Source of the DNA: Candidatus Thorarchaeota archaeon
Lineage (GTDB): Archaea > Asgardarchaeota > Thorarchaeia > Thorarchaeales > Thorarchaeaceae
NCBI GenBank assembly: GCA_003345595.1
Contig: PRDI01000110.1
Span: 1 to 63,836, forward strand
DNA: 63,836 bases
Direction of reading: 5' to 3'
Shown: positions 17,624-25,307 of the stretch, piece by piece
Layout of the letters: each line of letters starts with the position of its first letter
How positions within the stretch are numbered: the stretch's first letter is position 1
The notes under the pieces: model-generated
What the model saw: only the letters and a program-made list of their open reading frames with translations
Databases searched by the model: none
What the model was told of the DNA's origin: nothing
Translations under genes and position numbers: made by a program

Positions 17624-18774
17624 AGTAAACCCCCCTGCTCTGAATCCTTGAGAGGATCATCGAGCAGGCCGATGTCTGAGGCGTCTGCATCCACAGACTC
17701 CAGAGAAAGCATCCTCGAAGAATGTAAAAACGTGCTGAACTTCTTGAGGAAGACACGTTTCGGCCAGATCTTGTTCTCGGAGTATCGGACAGTCGGCAGA
17801 TCATCCAATACGGTAAAGGCAGGGTGGTAGGCAAAAGTGCAAGAGAAGCGATCAGGCTTTCTCAAACCCCAGAGGATCTCGTTCTCTCTGACCAGGGTGT
17901 AGTCAGTGATCTCTCCATACTTGTCTTCGACGCGCAGAATCGTCGCGATCGATTGGAAGGGGAAGACAAATGAGTCCCCCTCGTTGTAGCCGATCATCGT
18001 CTCCTTCATCTCAGCCATCTGCAAAACGATGACGTCACCGCGACCGATGTGGAAGGTCCCAGGGAAGGACATCATCGCGTCCGCCTGCTGCAAGACCATG
18101 TTGTTCTCGATCTTGGACTTCGGATTGATCGACGTGATAAGAAATTTCGCAGCCTTCAGGTAGGTGCAGACAACAGTGAGCTCGTCAGTCTCATCGCAGG
18201 CGTCGGAGGTGAGAATCTTGTTCCCCCAGATCGCGTCGATCTTCATCGACTTGCCCTTCGTGACGTTCTGAAGTTCCGCTACTTCGACAAGCGCTCCGGC
18301 GAAGTAGTTCTGGTTGTTGACCAACCTAATTGGTACGTCTATTAGACCTCGGCCTATGTAAGTACAGGTACCAGAATAGGTGTTCTCGAAGCTCTCCTCG
18401 TAGTCCAGGGTGAAGCGAATGCCCTTCTTGATCTGCACTGCGGGTGTGATCGACGTGGACGTAAAAGACTGGATGACGATCTCCTGGTCAGCGGCCAGGA
18501 AGACACGGTTAATCGATTTGATGTGAATCTTCATGGACGTCAGATCCAAGGTAGCTTTCCCATCTGTGACACCCCAGACGATCCTTCTCGTGGAACGCAC
18601 TGGCGAGTAGGTAAAGCCCTTCCCGTAGCATCGAGGGCAGTTCGGGTCGACTCGTCCGTTGTCGGACATACAGAAACAGGCAGAAGCTGAGTACCAGAGA
18701 ACGTGTTGGCCTCGGCGATCTATTGACTCCTCCCACAACGAGGGGGAAGATGGCCTCATCTGCATTATGCCCAT
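17620..18774 (-). CDS. Virion structural protein with Cys cluster
   Basis: 384 residues. Near residues 31-50 is a cysteine cluster (CFCMSDNGRVDPNCPRCYGK) that could form a small metal-binding knuckle. The rest is beta-rich (FTSTSITPAVQIKKGIRFTL; YGEITDYTLVREN). Lies between two head-tail connector-type genes with short spacing, so a connector or neck component is likely. No specific family recognised. Confidence 0.5.
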   Translation of the reverse strand: MGIMQMRPSSPSLWEESIDRRGQHVLWYSASACFCMSDNGRVDPNCPRCYGKGFTYSPVRSTRRIVWGVTDGKATLDLTSMKIHIKSINRVFLAADQEIVIQSFTSTSITPAVQIKKGIRFTLDYEESFENTYSGTCTYIGRGLIDVPIRLVNNQNYFAGALVEVAELQNVTKGKSMKIDAIWGNKILTSDACDETDELTVVCTYLKAAKFLITSINPKSKIENNMVLQQADAMMSFPGTFHIGRGDVIVLQMAEMKETMIGYNEGDSFVFPFQSIATILRVEDKYGEITDYTLVRENEILWGLRKPDRFSCTFAYHPAFTVLDDLPTVRYSENKIWPKRVFLKKFSTFLHSSRMLSLESVDADASDIGLLDDPLKDSEQGGLL

Positions 18775-18775
18775 A

Positions 18776-19924
18776 TCAATTGCCCTTCACGAAACCGAGG
18801 GGTATACCTCCATACTTGTATTTGTTCTTCGACAACCAGTCTGCGATCTCCTTCAGGTACTGATTGATCCTCGCACCGAAATACGCGTTCGTCGGGCTCT
18901 GCGTGGACGAAAACGACTCACTGAGTCCATCCAGGCTGACTGACTGGGAACTGAATCCCGGCAGAATACCATCACCAGTGATGTTCAGCATCTTGCAAGC
19001 GCTCCACTTGCCAATCACATCTCGCAGATCGGCAGGTACGGCGTCTGAGTTCTCGAACCCACTCTCATAGTCGATTTCCAAACCTTGCGGGTATCTTTTC
19101 ATTTGCCAGAGCAAGACCGTGCCGTAAGCACCCAGGAAGGGCCCGTAGAGCATTTGGTTCCTCGGGAAGGCGTGGAGCTGACCGAAGTCCTTTTCTACCC
19201 TTGCCCACTCCCTCAAGTCCAGGATGGAACTCTCTGTCGGACCGACCAGCTCGAACCTCGTTACTTCTATGATGGGGGAGTGGCGGAGTTGGACAAACCC
19301 GAAGTTGAGCCAGGTATCAGGGTCGAAGTCGTAGGGGAACTCCTCATCCGTGTAGATCAAGGGGTCCCCGTCCATCCAGACCGCTGCCTTCCTATCCTTT
19401 CCGGTGACAGGCTTGGTTTTCCACTTCCTTCTAAGGATGTCAATGTTCAAGATTTTCTCGAAGTCGCGGACACCGGCAGCGACGGCGTAGTCTGACTGCG
19501 TGTCGTCCCAGTTGTCATACGCAGCATTGTTCGACACGAGATCCAGGCCCCAGAGATAGTTGTATCTCATGTCGTCAGGGGTCAGGACTTTCCCGAACGA
19601 GCCGAGAGGGGACTGATAGTTGTTGAACGAGTAACCAACCTTTGATGGATCTCCGAGTTGGATCCTGAACGGCGGGGAGATGATCGACTCGATGGTGTCG
19701 TTGCCAAAGGAGTACTTGAACCACTTCGTTTCCGCCTCGACATCTACGACGAAGGAGTAGTTTAGTACTCCAATCTGAAGTGCAATTCTCGTCACTGACG
19801 TCGTGATCTCTGCGAAGGTACCTGTCTGAGTGTCACCTTGGTAAATGCGGATGTGTGTGTAGCCCTTCGTCTTCATCAGCAGGTAGAGGTCTTCCGGCTG
19901 AGTGAAGATCTTCAACGTGATCAT
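18776..19924 (-). CDS. Head-tail connector-like structural protein
   Basis: 382 residues, first long gene after the capsid decoration genes. Contains an N-terminal beta-sandwich-like part (THIRIYQGDTQTGTFAEITT, WFKYSFGNDT) and a C-terminal helical part (VPADLRDVIGKWSACKMLNI) typical of gp6/gp15-like connectors that stack below the portal. The link to connectors rests on position and this helical region only. Confidence 0.5.
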   Translation of the reverse strand: MITLKIFTQPEDLYLLMKTKGYTHIRIYQGDTQTGTFAEITTSVTRIALQIGVLNYSFVVDVEAETKWFKYSFGNDTIESIISPPFRIQLGDPSKVGYSFNNYQSPLGSFGKVLTPDDMRYNYLWGLDLVSNNAAYDNWDDTQSDYAVAAGVRDFEKILNIDILRRKWKTKPVTGKDRKAAVWMDGDPLIYTDEEFPYDFDPDTWLNFGFVQLRHSPIIEVTRFELVGPTESSILDLREWARVEKDFGQLHAFPRNQMLYGPFLGAYGTVLLWQMKRYPQGLEIDYESGFENSDAVPADLRDVIGKWSACKMLNITGDGILPGFSSQSVSLDGLSESFSSTQSPTNAYFGARINQYLKEIADWLSKNKYKYGGIPLGFVKGN

Positions 19925-19927
19925 AGC

Positions 19928-20260
19928 CTACACACTCCCGTAGGCGTAGAGCTTGACAGTCGCATCCACCAGAGAATCAAGGTTCTGGATGGAGACGATG
20001 TCCATGCCCTCCGTCATAAACAAAACGGAGGTGACTACGAAGGTCGCCCCGTCGTTAAGACCCACCGTAATCGGGGCCGAGGTTTCCAAGTAAAGCAAGG
20101 ACTGAGTCCCTACGACAGACAAGTCGACGGTTACTGCTCCGTCGGTGGACTTGAGTACTCGCTCTAGGCAGTAACGACGATTGAAGTCAACCGCTGTCAG
20201 GTCAACATTCTTCGTGAGGTCTTCATCTGCAATCTTGATCGCGTATCTTGCGGTACTCAT
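19928..20260 (-). CDS. Small beta-rich virion protein
   Basis: 110 residues from ATG at 20260 (an upstream TTG at 20272 is also possible). The sequence is a compact beta pattern (VTVDLSVVGTQSLLYLETSA, ATFVVTSVLFMTEGMDIVSI) with a Val/Thr-rich composition, as in head decoration proteins. It sits between the beta-helix gene and the connectors, and a hairpin with a short U tract lies just upstream. Function unknown. Confidence 0.5.
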   Translation of the reverse strand: MSTARYAIKIADEDLTKNVDLTAVDFNRRYCLERVLKSTDGAVTVDLSVVGTQSLLYLETSAPITVGLNDGATFVVTSVLFMTEGMDIVSIQNLDSLVDATVKLYAYGSV

Positions 20261-20270
20261 CTTCTTATTC

Positions 20271-20309
20271 AAAAGGGAGGAGTGAACCCATTACTGAGGT
20301 ACACTCCTC
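20271..20309 (-). terminator. Hairpin with short U-tract after beta-helix gene
   Basis: The coding strand has GAGGAGTG (20309-20302) pairing with CACTCCTC (20284-20277), a 17-base loop, then CCTTTTG. This is a weak rho-independent terminator shape that could reduce read-through from capsid genes into the connector genes. It is close to the next start, so it may instead modulate translation. Confidence 0.4.
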
Positions 20310-20339
20310 ACCTCCCTCCTTGTATCAGGCGTTCTCGCC

Positions 20340-21590
20340 TTAGACTGTAGTCGCGATGCCGCCCCCGCCGCTGGCCACGGCCGCTGAGTTGGCAACGTAG
20401 ACCATGTCATTGCCGGCCACTGAATCCCAGGCTGACCAGCCAACCAGGGAGCAGGCGTCTATGAGGATCGCTCCCGAGGTGGGCTTTGTGCCGATGAAGG
20501 CACTAGTGAGTGCTCCAATCCCGTTGTCGTTCCAGTTCATGAACCGGCACCGGGCGAAGACCGTCACACCCTGCATCGAGGTCGCCCCGTTAGAGATAAT
20601 GGCACCCTTACCAGCCGTATCCGAATACGACAGGATGTCACAGTCGTAGAACGCGTTCCGGTCGGGAGCCGTCGCTGCCGAGGAACCGGAGAACGAGATG
20701 TTCCCGTTCGCTGCGGCCCTGATGATTGTGTTGGAACCAAAGGTGCATCGCTCGAAGGTGTTCTCCTCGCCGCCGTCGCCCAGGTCGAGGTCATAGGCCC
20801 CAGTCTGAGCAGCGGGCGTCGCGTGGCACGCACCAAGCATGTGCACCCTGTCGAAGTAATTCCTGGCCCCCGTGACTTTGACACCACCAAGCGACCCGAC
20901 CTGTGAGCCATAATTCCCGATTGAGACGTTGAAGAAAGCGTTATTGCTCCCGCTAACCGTGATGTCACTCGGAAGGTAACTGGTGAGCACGCAGGAGACA
21001 GTCTGAGCCTTGGTCTGGACGTTCAGGGTCTCAGAGACCCCAAGACTGAGAGCATCAACGGAGGTAACAGTAAATGTTGCTCCGTTGTTCGAGCCCGAGT
21101 CTGCAATGTAGCCCTTCATCCCTACGACCCAGCCATCGGTGACGAAACTGCCCGTCTCGCGAGTGATGGCATTAGCTGCTTGCGCGAAGGTCGTGCCAGA
21201 ACTGGTGATCTCCTTGGAGGCAATCCTAGCCCGACTAGCCCTTCTGGTCCCTGACGCTAAGCCAAGAACGGTAATGCCGCTCTTGGCCCAGGTGAGAGTC
21301 TGTTTTAGATAACTTGTGGTACCGGCCGAGGTAGTACCCGCCGACATAAGAACGATTCCATCTCCAGCGCCATCAACGCACTTGGCGTACGCTGCAACGA
21401 TGTCCTTGACTGCGGTATCTGGCGTTAAGCCGTCAGCCGCGTTATCTCCCGCTGTTGGATCTACGAAATACCAAGTACCTCTGACCATACTGGGGAGAAA
21501 GCCCTCGAAGCTGTCGAGAAGCGTGCCTAGTTGCGCCGCTTTCAGCGCAGGGCACGCTCCGTTCAGCCTCTCTTTTATACTCGTATCCAT
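20340..21590 (-). CDS. Right-handed beta-helix (pectate-lyase-like) capsid-associated protein
   Basis: 416 residues. After a short helical N-terminus comes VDPTAGDNAADGLTPDTAVK, the typical opening of phage parallel beta-helix proteins, then repeated turns containing asparagine ladders and Cys/Phe-rich coils (NNAFFNVSIGNYG, NYFDRVHMLGA, NTFERCTFGSN, NAFYDCDILS, TVFARCRFMNWND). Such helices usually occur in tail spikes; here the gene directly follows the major capsid gene, which suggests a head fibre or decoration protein. No enzymatic residues are recognisable. GC-rich like its neighbours. Confidence 0.7.
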   Translation of the reverse strand: MDTSIKERLNGACPALKAAQLGTLLDSFEGFLPSMVRGTWYFVDPTAGDNAADGLTPDTAVKDIVAAYAKCVDGAGDGIVLMSAGTTSAGTTSYLKQTLTWAKSGITVLGLASGTRRASRARIASKEITSSGTTFAQAANAITRETGSFVTDGWVVGMKGYIADSGSNNGATFTVTSVDALSLGVSETLNVQTKAQTVSCVLTSYLPSDITVSGSNNAFFNVSIGNYGSQVGSLGGVKVTGARNYFDRVHMLGACHATPAAQTGAYDLDLGDGGEENTFERCTFGSNTIIRAAANGNISFSGSSAATAPDRNAFYDCDILSYSDTAGKGAIISNGATSMQGVTVFARCRFMNWNDNGIGALTSAFIGTKPTSGAILIDACSLVGWSAWDSVAGNDMVYVANSAAVASGGGGIATTV

Positions 21591-21659
21591 TCTCTCCCTC
21601 CTTTTTTTGGAAGAGTAAAGGGGGCTCCGCCTTACTCGAATGAGCCCCTCAACCGTTGA

Positions 21660-23096
21660 TCAGAACCAACCTCCGTTGGTCGGGCAGACGTTCTTAATCC
21701 TAATGTGCTGGACGGGCTTCTTAAGCGCCATCGCACCGTAGAGGATCATGAGGAACGGGTAAACTGCCGCGTTGACCGGGTAGAGGTCGAACTTCATGAG
21801 TGGGAGGAACTGGAACCACTCGATCGCGTCAAACGACGGATCCAAGGTAAGAAGGTAAACATCAGAGCAGCCAGGCAGATCCGCGTTGAGATCGCTGAGG
21901 GTCTGATAAACCTGACCAGAGTCAAGTGCATAAGCCACCTCGCTCATGAATTTGACCTCGGCCCCAGTAGTACCACCAACTTTGGACCGATAAATCTTCC
22001 ACGCAGTCGGGACGATGACACCAGGAGTCGCTTGGAAGGTAACCTTGTCCCCAGCTGCAACGCCGGTCACAAGAACCTCCGCTGAGGCAACTGAGTCACC
22101 ATACTTGTTGACACCAACGACCTTGTAGACGTAATCACCTGCGTCAGCTGAACCAAACTTCGATGATGCGTCCGCTCCATGAGCAACACCAGCAACGGTG
22201 GGCTGGCTGGGGCATTTCGTAGTAAGGGTTGAAGCGACAGGAATGCTCCCCTCCTGGATGAATACATCATCCAGAACCTCAGGATTACCAAAGGGAGTGG
22301 GGAAGTTGATGGGGAAGGTGGCCCCAGCTACTCCACCGACTGCTCCGGCGCCAGGAAGACCAAGTTGGCTGGGCGCTCCGACGGCAGGAAGAGGCACACG
22401 ATATTTGTCTCGAAGCATGTGCGAAATGTCTGTGGTCACTTTGATAGATGACAAGAGCAGATTGCCTTTACCATAACTGGCACGAATGGTGCCAAGGCCC
22501 TCAGTAATCTTATTCTCGAACGTCTCCCTATCGGCGTGACCACCTCGGAAGTCGATGACGTTCGTGGACGGAATCTGGACTTTCAGACCATCGGGCTGCT
22601 CAGAGATGAATGAAGAATTTCCATCAAAGAGGCCCTTCTCGACATTTCGGATGATCCAACGCGTACCGGCATCTTTTTCAATAGCCATTGCGTTCTCGGT
22701 CATCTCACTCATCGCAGCCTGGAGAGTGACCTGCCTATAGGTCTGCAAGTACTTCGCGACTGCAAACATACGAGCGATTGTTTGATCGGACGATTCAGAA
22801 GTGCCCCCCTCGGTTACCCATGCACCATCATCCTGACCAACTTCAGTACGCGTGTTCCACTGGCGTACGACCGATTTGACTGGGGTCTTCTTGAGCCTCT
22901 GGAAAAGCCTCGCCTCGTCCTGCGAAAACAGGATATTAACGAGAGTGAAATCCAAGGATTCTGGAGTGAGCGCACGCCCACCCGTAAACGCTGAGGCATC
23001 AACGCCAGTTCCGGCAGTCAAAGCCTTGCTCAGTAACTCCATAGTCTCAGAGTTACTCTGGGCGAAGCCGTTATAATTTCTCTCGAAGAGATCCAT
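21660..23096 (-). CDS. Major capsid protein, HK97 fold, with Ig/FN3-like insertion
   Basis: 478 residues. Located after protease and scaffold genes, the standard head order. The E-loop/spine-like region (KKTPVKSVVRQWNTRTEVGQ, then ARMFAVAKYLQTYRQVT) and C-terminal P-domain (FQFLPLMKFDLYPVNA) fit HK97-fold capsid proteins of large myoviruses. Residues ~295-410 form an insertion with fibronectin/Ig character (YVYKVVGVNKYGDSVASAEV, PTAWKIYRSKVGG), probably displayed on the capsid surface. Residues 25-48 (KALTAGTGVDASAFTGGRAL) closely match a peptide in the prohead protease, so this N-terminal arm may be a cleavage or docking site. Confidence 0.85.
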   Translation of the reverse strand: MDLFERNYNGFAQSNSETMELLSKALTAGTGVDASAFTGGRALTPESLDFTLVNILFSQDEARLFQRLKKTPVKSVVRQWNTRTEVGQDDGAWVTEGGTSESSDQTIARMFAVAKYLQTYRQVTLQAAMSEMTENAMAIEKDAGTRWIIRNVEKGLFDGNSSFISEQPDGLKVQIPSTNVIDFRGGHADRETFENKITEGLGTIRASYGKGNLLLSSIKVTTDISHMLRDKYRVPLPAVGAPSQLGLPGAGAVGGVAGATFPINFPTPFGNPEVLDDVFIQEGSIPVASTLTTKCPSQPTVAGVAHGADASSKFGSADAGDYVYKVVGVNKYGDSVASAEVLVTGVAAGDKVTFQATPGVIVPTAWKIYRSKVGGTTGAEVKFMSEVAYALDSGQVYQTLSDLNADLPGCSDVYLLTLDPSFDAIEWFQFLPLMKFDLYPVNAAVYPFLMILYGAMALKKPVQHIRIKNVCPTNGGWF

Positions 23097-23113
23097 TCTA
23101 GTCCTCCTTTACC

Positions 23114-23902
23114 TTATACTTTCTTCGCGAAGAGCGGCTTCATGCTCTCCGGAATGCCACCACCAGATTGGAGGCGACTCTCGAGAATTGAGATGTCAGT
23201 CGTGGATATCTCGCCCTTACGACAGAGCTCTGTAGCCTTCGCCATGACTTCCATGACAGTCATCTCAGCACCACCTTCCTCTACCTGGAAGCGATCACCG
23301 CCCTTGCGCAAACGCGCCATAGATGGGATCTCAATGGAGCCGAACTTGGCGATATCAGTCTTGATGCTTTTCTGCATCTCGGCGTTCGCCAGGACAGCTT
23401 TCCCGATAGCTTTAACGATGCTTGAGAGCTCAGACACTGACTTCTCAAGCTTGGCCAAGCGATCGAGGGGTTTCCTCGCCTTCTCGAGACTCTCGCCGAT
23501 TTCGTGGGCGAGAGACTTGAGGTAGGGCTCGATGTCCATTGCGATCTCTGCCTCAGGATCATCTTCGGCCACTGCCTCCTCAAAAGACTTCTTGGCCGGG
23601 GGAGGTGTACTCTCAGACTCGCTCTCCTCAGTCGAGATTGACTCCTCTTCCTCCTGCTCGGCGCCCTCGCCCTTGTCAGATGCAGACATTGCCTTAGCCA
23701 AGATCGTTTGGGCCTTCTTGAGCTCGTCCGCGGTGGCGCCAGACTTGGCGAGGATGGCATTAGCCTCCTCGAGCTCCTTCTTGTCCACGGCGGGGGTGGC
23801 TCCGTCCCCGAGGGACTTCCTCAGATCCTCACACGCCTCGTTCCAGCTCTTTTCGAGAGTGGCCGCGTCGAGGTTCTGATCTTTATTCTCCTTGCCGTCC
23901 AT
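23114..23902 (-). CDS. Capsid scaffolding protein
   Basis: 262 residues, highly charged and mostly helical, between protease and capsid genes. Includes an acidic low-complexity region (EQEEEESISTEESESEST, about 81-98) and a coiled-coil segment (LEKARKPLDRLAKLEKSVSE, about 138-157). This is the usual profile of a scaffold that nucleates procapsid assembly and is degraded by the protease. No sequence-specific family motif claimed. Confidence 0.7.
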   Translation of the reverse strand: MDGKENKDQNLDAATLEKSWNEACEDLRKSLGDGATPAVDKKELEEANAILAKSGATADELKKAQTILAKAMSASDKGEGAEQEEEESISTEESESESTPPPAKKSFEEAVAEDDPEAEIAMDIEPYLKSLAHEIGESLEKARKPLDRLAKLEKSVSELSSIVKAIGKAVLANAEMQKSIKTDIAKFGSIEIPSMARLRKGGDRFQVEEGGAEMTVMEVMAKATELCRKGEISTTDISILESRLQSGGGIPESMKPLFAKKV

Positions 23903-23915
23903 CTAAATACCTCCT

Positions 23916-24719
23916 CTAGGATTTCTTCGTGAGCTTTGCGAATATGAAGTTCATGACCTGGTCAGTCGAGACTCCCAACGGGACTGTCTCCGCGACCCAG
24001 GCACGAGTGTCTTGATAACTCCCCAGCGTACCCTCCTTTACTCCCTTGAGGAAGGCTTTGAATAGCTTTGTCATCTCCGGTTCGCCGAACTTGGCACCTT
24101 GGAGTGACTCGCCAATCAAGGCCCTGCCCCCCGAGAACGAACTCGCGTCTACGCCGCCTCCCGCAGTCAAACTCTTGGCAAAGGATGTGAAAGGGACAAG
24201 TTGAACATGTCCGAGTGTCGTATCATTGACAGGCTTGTGGGTGATGGCAGTGTCGTCCCAGATAACGCGGCGAATGAATTTCTGCGCGTTCTCAATCGCC
24301 TTCTTCAGGATATAACCCCCAATGGAAGCGCCGAAGCGGGAGGTCTTCGATAGAACATTCTCCATGACCCCCTGCGCTCGCTTGTTCTCTTTGTAGAGCA
24401 TCGCTTTCACCAAGGTTGACTTGGCTGAGGTGAAGGCTACGTCCAGAGGCTCGCCGATGATGTATGCTGGATCCTTCTGGAGCTTGTGCTGATGGTCCCA
24501 GGAGATCACTCCGTGTGTCATGTAGTAGTTGGCGGCGTCCTTCAACGCCTTCATGACCGTGATCTCTTCCTCCTGGTCCTGCTGCTCGTTCGACGCCTCG
24601 AGGTAGACGACCCATTTGGAGCCCTCTTCCTCCGCCTTGATCAGCGTCGCGGAAGCGAAGCCGGCGTAGAACGGGTTGTCAGATTCTATGTCAATTGGAA
24701 GATCTGGAAATCCTCTCAT
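23916..24719 (-). CDS. Prohead maturation protease
   Basis: 267 residues. The herpesvirus-assemblin-like fold is suggested by a His in SWDHQHK (about H76/H78) and a Ser in RFGASIGGYI (about S132), the expected His...Ser order. The protein is encoded upstream of scaffold and capsid, as in HK97 and SPO1-like head operons. Its C-terminal part (182-206) carries SLTAGGGVDASSFSGGRAL, almost the same as residues 25-48 of the capsid protein, which suggests self-processing or shared substrate recognition. ATG at 24719 is preceded by TAGGAGTGAG. Confidence 0.75.
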   Translation of the reverse strand: MRGFPDLPIDIESDNPFYAGFASATLIKAEEEGSKWVVYLEASNEQQDQEEEITVMKALKDAANYYMTHGVISWDHQHKLQKDPAYIIGEPLDVAFTSAKSTLVKAMLYKENKRAQGVMENVLSKTSRFGASIGGYILKKAIENAQKFIRRVIWDDTAITHKPVNDTTLGHVQLVPFTSFAKSLTAGGGVDASSFSGGRALIGESLQGAKFGEPEMTKLFKAFLKGVKEGTLGSYQDTRAWVAETVPLGVSTDQVMNFIFAKLTKKS

Positions 24720-24741
24720 CCACTCACTCCTAGTTACAAAG

Positions 24742-24805
24742 AAAAAGCCGTCATCCGTTTAGATCGGCGAAGATGACCAATCTATAAAAGACGGATGACG
24801 GCTTT
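24742..24805 (-). terminator. Long stem-loop with U-tract between promoter and protease gene
   Basis: A perfect 15-bp inverted repeat (24744-24758 and 24791-24805) encloses a 32-base loop with an inner TAGAT/ATCTA pairing. In the direction of transcription the stem ends in GGCTTTTTC, a rho-independent terminator form. It would end transcripts coming from the MuF side. Because a promoter lies just upstream, it may also act as an attenuator of head-gene transcription. Confidence 0.65.
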
Positions 24806-24825
24806 CTGGAAGCTCGACAATATTA

Positions 24826-24854
24826 AGTATAGGGGAACTTCAACAAACTGTAAA
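24826..24854 (-). promoter_or_regulatory. Sigma70-like promoter upstream of head genes
   Basis: Coding-strand TTTACA (24854-24849), a 17-base spacer and TATACT (24831-24826) make a near-consensus housekeeping promoter. Transcription would start near 24819 and run into the stem-loop before the protease, scaffold and capsid genes. The -10 is the same as in the portal promoter. Confidence 0.6.
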
Positions 24855-24871
24855 CCCCTTCTACAACCTTT

Positions 24872-25051
24872 TTAGAACCGATTGATTTTACCACACCGTC
24901 GACACTTCACTTCAATACCCATAGGCTGCTCCGACTTCAGGAGTGGTATCTTTGCTTTGAACAACAAGGCTGAGCAGTCCCTACACCGGATATGCTCGAC
25001 GTAATCCGAGTGGACGACGAGCTTGACCCTCACCTTCTTAGCCTCTCCCAT
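24872..25051 (-). CDS. Com-like zinc-finger protein
   Basis: 59 residues, ATG at 25051 preceded by AAGGGGAG. Pattern HIRCRDCSALLFKAK, then GIEVKCRRCGKINRF: two CxxC pairs separated by ~23 residues and the closing [VI]KCxRCGxxN are characteristic of the phage Mu Com family. Mu Com is a small RNA-binding translational regulator of mom; Com-like proteins are also frequent near head genes in other phages with unknown targets. Role here is inferred. Confidence 0.75.
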   Translation of the reverse strand: MGEAKKVRVKLVVHSDYVEHIRCRDCSALLFKAKIPLLKSEQPMGIEVKCRRCGKINRF

Positions 25052-25061
25052 GGACTCCCCT

Positions 25062-25307
25062 TTACCACAAATCTTCTGAACTGAGGCAGCTCTTCAGGAT
25101 CTCGGTCTGGCCGGCCTCAAAGGCGAGGACAGCAGCGTCGTATCGATCGACGAACCGCCCCTCGGAAGTGAGAAAGCCCTGCTCGGACTGGCGGACTGGC
25201 ATGCCCAAACCTTCGTTAAACATCTGCTCGATGATCTTATTATGTCTCTCGCCGGTCCAGACCTTTTCCCCTCTCTTGCAAGCCGCGGAGACGATCTTCT
25301 CGTTCAC
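25062..25307 (-). CDS. Conserved small phage head-region protein
   Basis: 81 residues; GTG at 25307 overlaps the MuF-gene stop (GTGA). Contains VWTGERHNKIIEQMF and GFLTSEGRFVDRYDAAVLAF followed by AGQ, a pattern I recognise as common in small uncharacterised phage proteins (tGxRHxxII...GRFvdRxxAaxiAxxAGQ). No function is assigned. Translational coupling to the MuF gene suggests a role linked to it. Confidence 0.65.
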   Translation of the reverse strand: MNEKIVSAACKRGEKVWTGERHNKIIEQMFNEGLGMPVRQSEQGFLTSEGRFVDRYDAAVLAFEAGQTEILKSCLSSEDLW

